From an uncultured Faecalibacterium sp. (GTDB lineage: Bacteria > Bacillota > Clostridia > Oscillospirales > Ruminococcaceae): a stretch of 5,626 bases of DNA. The stretch lies in NCBI GenBank assembly GCA_934561555.1, contig CAKTGQ010000055.1, positions 1-5,626 on the forward strand, in the 5' to 3' direction. The notes beneath the pieces were generated by a model that saw nothing but the letters and a program-made list of their open reading frames with translations, was not told the origin of the DNA and searched no databases. Shown piece after piece: positions 1-5,587 of the stretch (positions within the stretch are counted from its first letter, which is position 1; each line of letters opens with the position of its first letter). A program made the translations under genes and the position numbers.

Positions 1-361
1 ATCAATGAGCCGGAGGGATTACACATGGATGTTCTCCAGAATATGATGCTGTTTTCCGAGCTTGTCCAGTGCGGCGGCAATGTTTATACATCTGGATAAA
101 AAGATCGTAGCGGAAGATCTTGCTGCTTTGGTGGGCTATACGGAATATTACCTCACCCACAAATTCAAGGAAGAAACCGGTCTGAGTGTGACGAACTATG
201 TAAAGTTTGCAAAGGTAGAACGCGCGAAAGTTCTGCTGAAAAGCACGCCGCTCAGTGTCCGGGAAATTTCCGAACAGCTTGGTTTTGCCACCCGCAATTA
301 TTTCAGTGCAGTCTTTCAGCAGGTCACCGGAAAAACGCCTATGGAGTTCCGGGAGCGCTAA
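1..361 (+). pseudogene. AraC-family transcriptional regulator, 3' part, apparently frameshifted
   Basis: The gene is cut by the left edge of the window. The frame from about position 62 to the TAA at 359-361 encodes an AraC-type DNA-binding domain. The first helix-turn-helix is IVAEDLAALVGYTEYYLTHKF, and the second runs from LSVREISEQLGFATRNYFSAVF to the family-typical ending TGKTPMEFR. The expected preceding linker is found in a different frame: from position 1 it reads INEPEGLHMDVLQNMMLFSELVQ and then hits a stop at 97-99. Dropping one base near position 73 joins the two frames as LVQ-AAAMFIHLDKKI, which reads like a normal AraC linker. The frame that carries the helices has a TGA at 44-46, so it cannot extend upstream by itself. 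I infer a one-base frameshift, either a real pseudogene or a sequencing error. A short protein starting at TTG 62 or ATG 80 is the alternative, but no good ribosome site is seen. The region looks more AT-rich than the neighbouring operon. Its target is unknown. Confidence 0.65.
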
Positions 362-365
362 AAAT

Positions 366-404
366 ACAACAGCCCGTCTGAATCAAAAGCAGACGGGCTG
401 TTGT
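366..404. terminator. Bidirectional hairpin terminator between convergent genes
   Basis: A perfect 15-bp inverted repeat (366-380 with 390-404) encloses a 9-nt loop. The GC-rich core is AGCCCGTCTG/CAGACGGGCT. On the + strand it is followed by the T-rich GTTGTTGTATG, and on the minus strand by GTTGTATTTTTA. It lies 5 nt after the stop of the AraC fragment and about 20 nt past the stop of rhaM, so it can end transcripts from both sides. Confidence 0.85.
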
Positions 405-424
405 TGTATGAAATTATGGATTAC

Positions 425-742
425 TCAATCCAGTCGGAACACCTGTTCCAGCTTAGGTTGTGCGCCGGTCACGGGATCCATTTCCAGTTCCAGAATGTCC
501 TTCATGTACTCGTTCCAGCGGTCAACGACCGGGCTTTCGGCCTGCACCTTCTCGGCGTAGGCTACGCCCTTTTCGCACTCGTAGTAGCCGAACAGTTCAT
601 CGTTGCAGTAGAAAATGCTGTAATTGCAGATGCCGGCATCTTTCAGGACTTTGACCATTTCCGGCCAGATCTCTGCATGACGCTTCTGATATTCGGCCTT
701 GCAGCCGGGCTGGATGCGGCCCTTCCATGCTATGTGTTCCAT
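425..742 (-). CDS. rhaM: L-rhamnose mutarotase
   Basis: This 105-residue protein matches the length (about 104 residues) and layout of RhaM/YiiL, a dimeric alpha-beta barrel enzyme. RhaM interconverts the alpha and beta anomers of L-rhamnose so that the isomerase gets its preferred form. The conserved N-terminal block EYQKRHAEIWPEM gives Tyr18 and His22, the residues assigned to substrate binding and proton transfer in the E. coli enzyme. The block DRWNEYMKDIL (74-84) and the ending LEQVFRLD also fit the family. E. coli has two tryptophans in the RWWKYM block; here the second is Asn77. The ATG at 742 is preceded by AAGGAG with 6-nt spacing. It is the last gene of the operon, 10 nt after rhaD, and is followed by the hairpin at 366-404. 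It is cytoplasmic, with no signal peptide. The assignment is firm. Confidence 0.93.
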   Translation of the reverse strand: MEHIAWKGRIQPGCKAEYQKRHAEIWPEMVKVLKDAGICNYSIFYCNDELFGYYECEKGVAYAEKVQAESPVVDRWNEYMKDILELEMDPVTGAQPKLEQVFRLD

Positions 743-748
743 GTTCTG

Positions 749-754
749 CTCCTT
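749..754 (-). promoter_or_regulatory. Shine-Dalgarno site of rhaM overlapping the rhaD stop codon
   Basis: On the minus strand the rhaD stop and the next ribosome site merge as TAAGGAG, followed by six bases and then the rhaM ATG. Ribosomes terminating on rhaD would be placed directly at the rhaM start, suggesting translational coupling. Confidence 0.7.
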
Positions 755-1580
755 AGTCGAGGAACTTCTCGTTCAGGGTCACACCAAAGTCATGGGCAAT
801 GGCGCGCAGGTCATCGTCGGTGATGGTCTGCCGGATGATGCCGCCGCCCATGGAGAGCACCTTGACGTAAATTTCAGCGCTCTTTTCAATGGTGTGCGCC
901 AGACCGAAGGTGATGTCAAAGTCCGGGCCAGAGGCAAACAGACCGTGCTGCGCCCAGATGGCTGCCTGATAAGTCTTCATCAGCTCGCTGGTTGCCATAG
1001 CGATATCCGCACCGCCGGGCACCATCCACGGACAGACACCCACGCCCTCCGGGAACACCACCGGGCACTCGGTAGCGCTCTGCCACAACGCACGGGTGAA
1101 GTCCCGGTCGGTCAGGGACAGAATGTAGGTCAGGGCAATCACGTTGGTGGCGTGGCAGTGGTAGATGACACGGTTTGCGCCATTGGTGGCTGCCTTGCGG
1201 ACGCTGTGGTTCATAAAGTGGCTGGGGAACTCACTGGTGGGCTTTGCGCCGTCCTCCAAGCCCCAGACGATGCGCCAGCTGTCGCCCTTGTCGTTGATCT
1301 CCACGATGCCGATGCTGTGGATGGGGTCCAGCTCCACATTGCGGAAGAATTTGCCGGAGCCGGTGGTGATGAAATACTCGCCCGCCAGATTATCCGCCTG
1401 CACCCCCATGTTCACCCACTGCCGAGGCTGCTCGTCAAAGAAGGGGCGGCACTGCGCCACTTCCTCGTCCTTCATGCGATAGGTCAGGTTGCCGCCGTTG
1501 CGCTCGTGCCAGCCCTGCAGCCAGCCATCGTTGCACATCCGCATAAAGCCTTTTACGATCTCAACATCCAGAATTCCCAT
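753..1580 (-). CDS. rhaD: L-rhamnulose-1-phosphate aldolase
   Basis: This class II, zinc-dependent aldolase cleaves L-rhamnulose 1-phosphate into dihydroxyacetone phosphate and L-lactaldehyde. At 275 residues it is almost the same length as E. coli RhaD (274), and it belongs to the class II aldolase/adducin family. Key residues fall at the E. coli positions: zinc ligands His141 and His143 in YHCHATN and His212 in AQHGLF, and catalytic Glu117 in TSEFPSH. The phosphate-binding segment GWHERNGGNLT (23-33) and TTGSGKFFRN (72-81) are also present. The ATG at 1580 has AGAGAGG about 8 nt upstream. A 36-nt gap separates it from the isomerase gene, with no hairpin visible, so it is probably on the same transcript. 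It is cytoplasmic. Nothing is truncated and the assignment is firm. Confidence 0.96.
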   Translation of the reverse strand: MGILDVEIVKGFMRMCNDGWLQGWHERNGGNLTYRMKDEEVAQCRPFFDEQPRQWVNMGVQADNLAGEYFITTGSGKFFRNVELDPIHSIGIVEINDKGDSWRIVWGLEDGAKPTSEFPSHFMNHSVRKAATNGANRVIYHCHATNVIALTYILSLTDRDFTRALWQSATECPVVFPEGVGVCPWMVPGGADIAMATSELMKTYQAAIWAQHGLFASGPDFDITFGLAHTIEKSAEIYVKVLSMGGGIIRQTITDDDLRAIAHDFGVTLNEKFLD

Positions 1581-1616
1581 GATAAATACCTCTCTTTTTC
1601 GCTTGTTTCAGTTATT

Positions 1617-3035
1617 TTATCGCGTAATGATGTCCACAGGAACATCGAAGATTTTTGCCACTTTCAGAATAGTGTCGATGTGACGGCCGGTAGCCGCAGC
1701 CATGTGGTGGGTGGGGCCGGCCTCGCTCCAGCGGTTGCAGAACTCTCGTGCGCCGCAGGTAAAGCGGGTGCGCATATTGGTGTCGCCAAAGGTGAAGATG
1801 GGGCCGGGTTCGTTGACACCTTCGGCTACCACGAACTTGAAGTGACCGTCCTTGTCCTGCGTGATGCCCAGATAGGTCACAGGGCCAAGGTGGGGATAGA
1901 ACTGGGTCAGGTAACCGCCGCCGGTCTTGCCGTGGAACACGGGCACGATCTTCATGGTGGGCTTCTTCTCGGAAATGTCAGCGTCGCCAGAACCGGAGTG
2001 GCCGATGATGCAGATGTCCTCATCGAAGTCGATGGAGTACATCTCGCTCAGCTGGCCGCAGCCTGCAATGGTCTTGAGGATGCTCATGGCCATGGACACC
2101 TTGATGTCGCCTTCCACGGCGCAGGCCACGCCCTGCTTGATGAGCATGGAGAACGCTGGGATCAGCATACTGTCCAGAACTCCGGCCTTGCCCTGTGCAA
2201 AACCATCGTAGTGGGATGCGATAAACGCGATCTTCTCGTCCTTGACCCACCGCTCAAAGGCCACCACATACTTTGCCATGTCCCAGACCTTTTCAATGGT
2301 GCCGCCGCCCTCGATGTCGAAGGTGTCCAGAATGTCCTGTGCCTTGGCGCGGATGGAAGCTTCATCGGTGATGTTGTCGGCGATGGCCCACATCTTCTCC
2401 CAGTCGAACTGCTTGGTGTAGAGGAACATCCGGTTGTACAGATTGGTTTCGTCGATGTACAAGTCCATCATGCCGGGATACGGACGGCCGATCTGTGCCA
2501 GATTGGTGTCGCGGAAGCGGCGGCGCACCTGTGCGGCACGGCACCAGTCCTCGATCTCGGCCTGCACCTGCGGGTCGCCGCCCTCGACCACACCGGTAAT
2601 AACGGCGTGACGCTTGCCAGCGCGCTCCAAGTCGGCCACCATTTCGCCGACTGCACCACAGGCGTACAGCTCACCCAGCCAAGTGGGAGTGTCGGTGTTG
2701 GCGTAGTCCGGGGCTTTCTTCTTCTGGACATTCACCAGCACCACGGGCACATTCAGGTCGCGCACAGCAGGCAGCATATTGTAAGAAGTGGCGTAGGTCA
2801 GCAGCTGCAAAATGACCAGATCCACATCTGCGGCGCGGAACTTGTCGCCAGCGGCCATGGACAGTTCCTTGGTGGTGACGATGCCGCCGTCCACGACTTC
2901 CACGGTGTCGGGGATGGTCTTTTTGAAGTCGGCGTACTGCTGCTCAAATTCAGGCACGAGGGTCGGGAACTGGGGCAGATACGCACCCAGAGCGATGGCG
3001 AACACGCCAACACGGGCTTTGGTTTCAACGAGCAT
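1617..3035 (-). CDS. L-fucose/L-arabinose isomerase superfamily protein, probable L-rhamnose isomerase of the pathway
   Basis: This 472-residue protein resembles the AraA/FucI sugar isomerase superfamily, specifically the AraA-like branch, not the TIM-barrel RhaA family. An N-terminal alpha/beta region (about 1-170) is followed by a central and a C-terminal catalytic part. The four Mn2+ ligands of E. coli AraA have credible counterparts: Glu308 in AVEGDIK, Glu331 in LSEMYSIDF, His346 in IIGHSG, and His443 or His444 in AGPTHH. The glycine-rich HGKTGGG (368-374) and GPVTYLGITQDKDG (384-397) also fit the branch. It sits between the kinase and aldolase genes, where an aldose-ketose isomerase is needed, so I infer that it converts L-rhamnose to L-rhamnulose. 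L-fucose, L-arabinose or a broader specificity cannot be excluded from sequence. The ATG at 3035 has a full AGGAGG 7 nt upstream, overlapping the rhaB stop. Family membership is sure; the substrate is not. Confidence 0.85.
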   Translation of the reverse strand: MLVETKARVGVFAIALGAYLPQFPTLVPEFEQQYADFKKTIPDTVEVVDGGIVTTKELSMAAGDKFRAADVDLVILQLLTYATSYNMLPAVRDLNVPVVLVNVQKKKAPDYANTDTPTWLGELYACGAVGEMVADLERAGKRHAVITGVVEGGDPQVQAEIEDWCRAAQVRRRFRDTNLAQIGRPYPGMMDLYIDETNLYNRMFLYTKQFDWEKMWAIADNITDEASIRAKAQDILDTFDIEGGGTIEKVWDMAKYVVAFERWVKDEKIAFIASHYDGFAQGKAGVLDSMLIPAFSMLIKQGVACAVEGDIKVSMAMSILKTIAGCGQLSEMYSIDFDEDICIIGHSGSGDADISEKKPTMKIVPVFHGKTGGGYLTQFYPHLGPVTYLGITQDKDGHFKFVVAEGVNEPGPIFTFGDTNMRTRFTCGAREFCNRWSEAGPTHHMAAATGRHIDTILKVAKIFDVPVDIITR

Positions 3036-3042
3036 GGGAAAT

Positions 3043-3048
3043 CCTCCT
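3043..3048 (-). promoter_or_regulatory. Shine-Dalgarno site of the isomerase gene overlapping the rhaB stop codon
   Basis: The minus strand reads TAAGGAGG across the end of rhaB, so the last two bases of the stop codon open a perfect AGGAGG ribosome site, 7 nt before the isomerase ATG at 3035. The arrangement suggests coupled translation. Confidence 0.75.
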
Positions 3049-4355
3049 TATTGAATGTTCATCTGAATCTTCAAATTGCCGATAGCGGTGGCCTCGATGG
3101 GCAGCGCCACCACCTGTTTTCCGGTATAGTGGGCGGTCAGCTCGTTCAGGGTAGCGTTCTTTGCGCCGCCGCCTGCGATGTACAGTTTATCCCAGTGCTG
3201 CCCGGTGACAGCCTCCATCTCACGATAGGCTTCCCCGTAGCAGTACGCCAGCGAATGATAGATGCTGTTGATGAGGTCCGCATCCGTGGCAGGGGCTTCG
3301 CCGGTCTCGGCGAGAGCTGTGCGAATCTCCGCGCGCATATCCTGCGGGGCAGAGAAGCGGGCTGCGTTCACATCAAAAATGCGGGTGTAGGTGCTGGTCT
3401 TGGCCAGCTCCACCATCTCGGCAAAGGAGATGCCCAGCTGTTTTTGCACGCACTGGATGATCCACAGACCCATGATGTTTTTCAGGTAGCGGATGTACCC
3501 CACGCCGCCCTCGTTGGTAAAGTTGGCACGGCAGCTCTCCGGGCTGGTGATGGGCTTTGCCAGTTTGACCCCCAGCAGGCTCCATGTGCCGGAGGAGAGG
3601 AACGGTGCATCCCCCTGCTCCATGGGGATGCCCTCCACCGCGCTGGCGGTGTCGTGGGTAGCGCACAGCACCACCCTGGTCCGCCCGCCCACCTCGGCGG
3701 CAATGTCGGGTAGCAGCGCACCCAGCACCGTGCCGGGTGCGGTCAGCTTGGGAAACATCGTTTCCGGTAAGCCCAGCGCCCGCAAAATCTCCGGGTCGTA
3801 TTCCCCGGTCTGGGCATTCACAAGGCCGGTGGAGGTGGCGTTGGTGTACTCCCGCGCCTTCACGCCGCAGAGCCGCCACAGCAGGTACTCCGGGATCATC
3901 AGAAAGTCCTCGGCTTCGGCCAGCCGACCGGCTTTTTTGTCGGCATACAGCTGATAAATGCTGTTGAAGGGCTGGAACTGGATGCCGGTGCGCTGGTAAA
4001 GCTGCGCAAAGGGCAGAATGCTGTGGACTTCGGGGATCACTGCCTGCGTCCGGTCGTCCCGGTAGGCGTAGACAGGGGAGAGGGGCTGACCGTCTTTCAG
4101 CAGCACATAGTCCACCGCCCATGTGTCGATAGAAAGGCTCTCGATGACCGGGTACTTTGCAAAGGCTTCCCGGATGCCCTGCTTCACGTTGGCAAACAGG
4201 CTGTCGATGTCCCATTCCAGATGACCGTCCACCCGCCGGACACTATTGGGAAAACGGTACACTTCCTCGGTGTGGAGAACACCGTTCTCCATCCATCCCA
4301 CAATGTGCCGTCCGCTGGACGCACCAATGTCGATGGCAAGATAGTTTTTGTGCAT
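3048..4355 (-). CDS. rhaB: L-rhamnulokinase, C-terminally short
   Basis: This FGGY-family sugar kinase uses ATP to phosphorylate L-rhamnulose at O1. The N-terminal phosphate-binding block is AIDIGASSGR (7-16). The RhaB-type signatures SIDTWAVDYVLL (75-86), YRDDRT, YQRTGIQFQPFNSIYQL (120-136) and EYTNATSTGLVN are all present. The catalytic base is Asp235 in ATHDTASAV, and the ATP site is completed by SSGTWSL (254-260) and the YIAGGGAKN block (392-400). The protein ends at EATAIGNLKIQMNIQ, residue 435. E. coli RhaB has 489 residues and continues for roughly 50 more after the matching GNIGIQ, so a C-terminal tail is missing here. The next gene begins 12 nt later, leaving no room for it. The core catalytic parts look intact. 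The ATG at 4355 has AGGAGG about 7 nt upstream and is the first gene of the operon. Confidence 0.94.
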   Translation of the reverse strand: MHKNYLAIDIGASSGRHIVGWMENGVLHTEEVYRFPNSVRRVDGHLEWDIDSLFANVKQGIREAFAKYPVIESLSIDTWAVDYVLLKDGQPLSPVYAYRDDRTQAVIPEVHSILPFAQLYQRTGIQFQPFNSIYQLYADKKAGRLAEAEDFLMIPEYLLWRLCGVKAREYTNATSTGLVNAQTGEYDPEILRALGLPETMFPKLTAPGTVLGALLPDIAAEVGGRTRVVLCATHDTASAVEGIPMEQGDAPFLSSGTWSLLGVKLAKPITSPESCRANFTNEGGVGYIRYLKNIMGLWIIQCVQKQLGISFAEMVELAKTSTYTRIFDVNAARFSAPQDMRAEIRTALAETGEAPATDADLINSIYHSLAYCYGEAYREMEAVTGQHWDKLYIAGGGAKNATLNELTAHYTGKQVVALPIEATAIGNLKIQMNIQ

Positions 4356-4387
4356 AATGGGCCTCCTGTGTGGCTTTGACTGCTACC

Positions 4388-4416
4388 AGTATAGCCCCAG
4401 GATGCCGGCGTTTCCA
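4388..4416 (-). promoter_or_regulatory. Probable promoter of the rhaB operon
   Basis: The minus strand has a perfect TATACT -10 box (4388-4393), 17 nt from TGGAAA (4411-4416), a -35 with four of six consensus bases. The predicted transcript starts near 4381, giving a leader of about 25 nt, too short for a riboswitch. The weak -35 fits a promoter needing an activator, and one repeat of the proposed AraC operator lies just upstream of it. Confidence 0.6.
4403..4416 (-). promoter_or_regulatory. cre-like box, possible CcpA site
   Basis: The minus strand reads TGGAAACGCCGGCA, which keeps the invariant TG...A.CG....CA pattern of Firmicute catabolite-responsive elements but deviates from the fuller TGWNANCGNTNNCA consensus at two positions. 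It overlaps the -35 and spacer of the rhaB promoter, where binding would block polymerase. A chance match is possible because the pattern is loose. Confidence 0.4.
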
Positions 4417-4418
4417 TC

Positions 4419-4468
4419 CGCAAAGGTGACGCATTTTTTGTGAAAAGTCTACTCTTGCATCGCAAAGG
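4419..4468. repeat. Direct repeats in the divergent promoter region, proposed AraC-type operator
   Basis: The octamer CGCAAAGG occurs at 4419-4426 and again at 4461-4468, exactly 42 bp apart, about four helical turns. A weaker copy, GTGAAAAG (four of eight matches), lies at 4440-4447, midway at 21 bp. AraC-family regulators typically bind direct repeats in phase on the helix. The left copy borders the rhaB -35 and the right copy lies in the spacer of the araC-type gene's promoter, which would suit activation of rhaB and self-control of the regulator. Confidence 0.5.
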
Positions 4469-4483
4469 CTGGTGCGCTATACT
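4455..4483 (+). promoter_or_regulatory. Promoter of the divergent AraC-family regulator gene
   Basis: TTGCAT (4455-4460) and TATACT (4478-4483) are separated by the optimal 17 nt, a near-consensus sigma-70/sigma-A promoter. Transcription should start near 4490, about 20 nt before the ATG at 4510. Confidence 0.75.
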
Positions 4484-4509
4484 GGGTACAGAAAGAGAGG
4501 AATCGAAGA

Positions 4510-5382
4510 ATGCTGACCTACAATATGGATGTGACCCCGGAGAGCCTGTGGAAGCGCACTACCCCCAGCGAGGCAGAACTGGCACAGCCCTATTACTGCA
4601 CCGAGGCAGGGGTGTTTTATGCCCAGCAGCATTTTTCCACCGCCCGGACCGATAAAGAAAGCTATCTGCTGTTCTACACCCTCCGGGGGGCAGGGCTCAT
4701 CGAGCAGGGAGAAAGCCATGTGGAGCTCCGCACCGGGCAGGCACTGCTGCTGAACTGCCGCACTCCCCAAAGCTACTGCACCGCTCCGGGGCAAAGCTGC
4801 TGGCACCATTACTGGGTGCATCTGGACGGCGCAGGGGTGGCAGCCCTGGAACCGCTGCTGCTGCCGAGCAAAAAACTGACCCCGGTGCAGCTCACCGGGG
4901 TCAAGATGCAGGAATTGTTTGAAACGCTTTTAGGGCAGATGGAGCGCAGCACCGTGGACAGTATGGTGACCATGGGGCTGGCACTGCACGAGATGCTGGC
5001 GCTGTGCGCCCGGAGCATTCTTGCACAGGCCGAAGCCACCAGCGCACGGCAGGTCATTTTGCAGGCTGCGGAGACACTGCGCAAAAATTACCAGAAGGAG
5101 CTTTGCCTTGCCGACCTGCTGGCAGAGGCGCACATGAGCAAAAGCTATTTTCTGCGTCTGTTCCGGCGGTATATGGGTACAACACCGTATAATTACCTCG
5201 TCAACTTCCGCATCACACAGGCAAAGGAATTACTGGTCCTTACCGACCACAGCGTCAGCGAGATCGCACAGGAAGTTGGCTTTGGGGATGCCAGCAATTT
5301 TTCCACCCGGTTTGCAAAAGCCACCGGGCAAAGCCCCCTGCAATACCGCAAAAGTGCGCTGAAGAGTGCCTCTCAAGAATAA
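4510..5382 (+). CDS. AraC-family transcriptional regulator, probable rhamnose-operon activator
   Basis: This 290-residue protein has the full AraC layout. An N-terminal cupin-like sensor domain spans about residues 25-110, including FYTLRGAGLIEQGESHVELRTGQALLLN spread over 55-82 and HHYWVHLDG. A helical linker follows. The C-terminal DNA-binding domain spans about 185-280, with helix-turn-helix one at LCLADLLAEAHMSKSYFLRLF and helix-turn-helix two at SVSEIAQEVGFGDASNFSTRF, followed by GQSPLQYR. The length is typical. The ATG at 4510 has AGAGAGG 9 nt upstream; Met6 is a less likely start. It is divergent from rhaB with a shared 154-bp control region, so I infer that it senses L-rhamnose (or an intermediate) and activates the operon, like RhaS/RhaR of E. 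coli. The ligand is not provable from sequence, so no symbol is given. Confidence 0.93.
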   Translation: MLTYNMDVTPESLWKRTTPSEAELAQPYYCTEAGVFYAQQHFSTARTDKESYLLFYTLRGAGLIEQGESHVELRTGQALLLNCRTPQSYCTAPGQSCWHHYWVHLDGAGVAALEPLLLPSKKLTPVQLTGVKMQELFETLLGQMERSTVDSMVTMGLALHEMLALCARSILAQAEATSARQVILQAAETLRKNYQKELCLADLLAEAHMSKSYFLRLFRRYMGTTPYNYLVNFRITQAKELLVLTDHSVSEIAQEVGFGDASNFSTRFAKATGQSPLQYRKSALKSASQE

Positions 5383-5390
5383 AGCTCAAT

Positions 5391-5423
5391 AAAAAACAGG
5401 GTGCGCCTTGCGGACGCACCCTG
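5391..5423 (-). terminator. Hairpin terminator behind the regulator gene, T-run on the minus strand
   Basis: A 9-bp inverted repeat (5397-5405 with 5415-5423, CAGGGTGCG/CGCACCCTG) is flanked on its left by six A residues. Read on the minus strand, this gives a GC-rich hairpin followed by TTTTTTATTG, a classical intrinsic terminator. Read on the + strand, where the regulator gene ends 14 nt earlier, the hairpin is followed by AAAACCC with no T-run, so it would be a poor terminator for that gene. Confidence 0.7.
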
Positions 5424-5550
5424 AAAACCCACAGACCGGCAGCTGACCGCCGCTTTCCGGCACAGCATACTGGGAGCAGAAAATCTTTTTGGTGTGCTGG
5501 GGGGTTATGCGGCAAAATGACCTTGCGGCCGGCAGGGGACAGTACAAAAC
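5424..5550. other. Intergenic stretch between two terminators, no gene recognised
   Basis: These 127 bases lie between two minus-strand-oriented terminators. I see no ORF with a convincing start and ribosome site, no known RNA family and no repeat. A small minus-strand RNA ending at the hairpin 5391-5423 is conceivable but unsupported; only weak -10-like matches are present. Confidence 0.4.
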
Positions 5551-5581
5551 AAAAAAATCCCGGAAGCCGAAGCTTCCGGGA
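5551..5581 (-). terminator. Intrinsic terminator of the tRNA transcript
   Basis: A perfect 10-bp inverted repeat (5558-5567 with 5572-5581) closes a tetraloop, CGAA on the + strand and TTCG on the minus strand. On the minus strand it is followed directly by a run of seven T. It starts 6 nt after the encoded CCA end of the tRNA and is a textbook rho-independent terminator for it. Confidence 0.9.
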
Positions 5582-5587
5582 ATCTTT

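Noticed and set aside
1581..1616. A separate promoter for rhaD in the 36-nt gap
   Set aside because: The stretch is T-rich on the + strand and provides a ribosome site, but no paired -35/-10 elements with suitable spacing were seen.
699..3713. A 1004-codon open frame on the + strand antisense to rhaD, the isomerase gene and part of rhaB
   Set aside because: Its codons lie exactly in register with the minus-strand codons of three genes that happen to share one frame. It stays open because these genes rarely use the codons TTA, CTA and TCA, as expected with GC-rich codon choice. The translation shows no recognisable domain, and the minus-strand proteins carry clear catalytic residues.
4356..4509. 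A riboswitch or long structured leader in the divergent region
   Set aside because: The predicted leaders are only about 20-25 nt on either side, and the rest is occupied by promoter elements.
4477..4821. Minus-strand ORF of 114 codons over the start of the regulator gene
   Set aside because: It lies antisense to the regulator's conserved sensor domain and promoter, and its composition is that of a shadow frame.
5255..5515. Minus-strand ORF overlapping the regulator's 3' end
   Set aside because: It needs a TTG start, has no ribosome site, runs through the terminator hairpin at 5391-5423, and covers a well-supported + strand gene.
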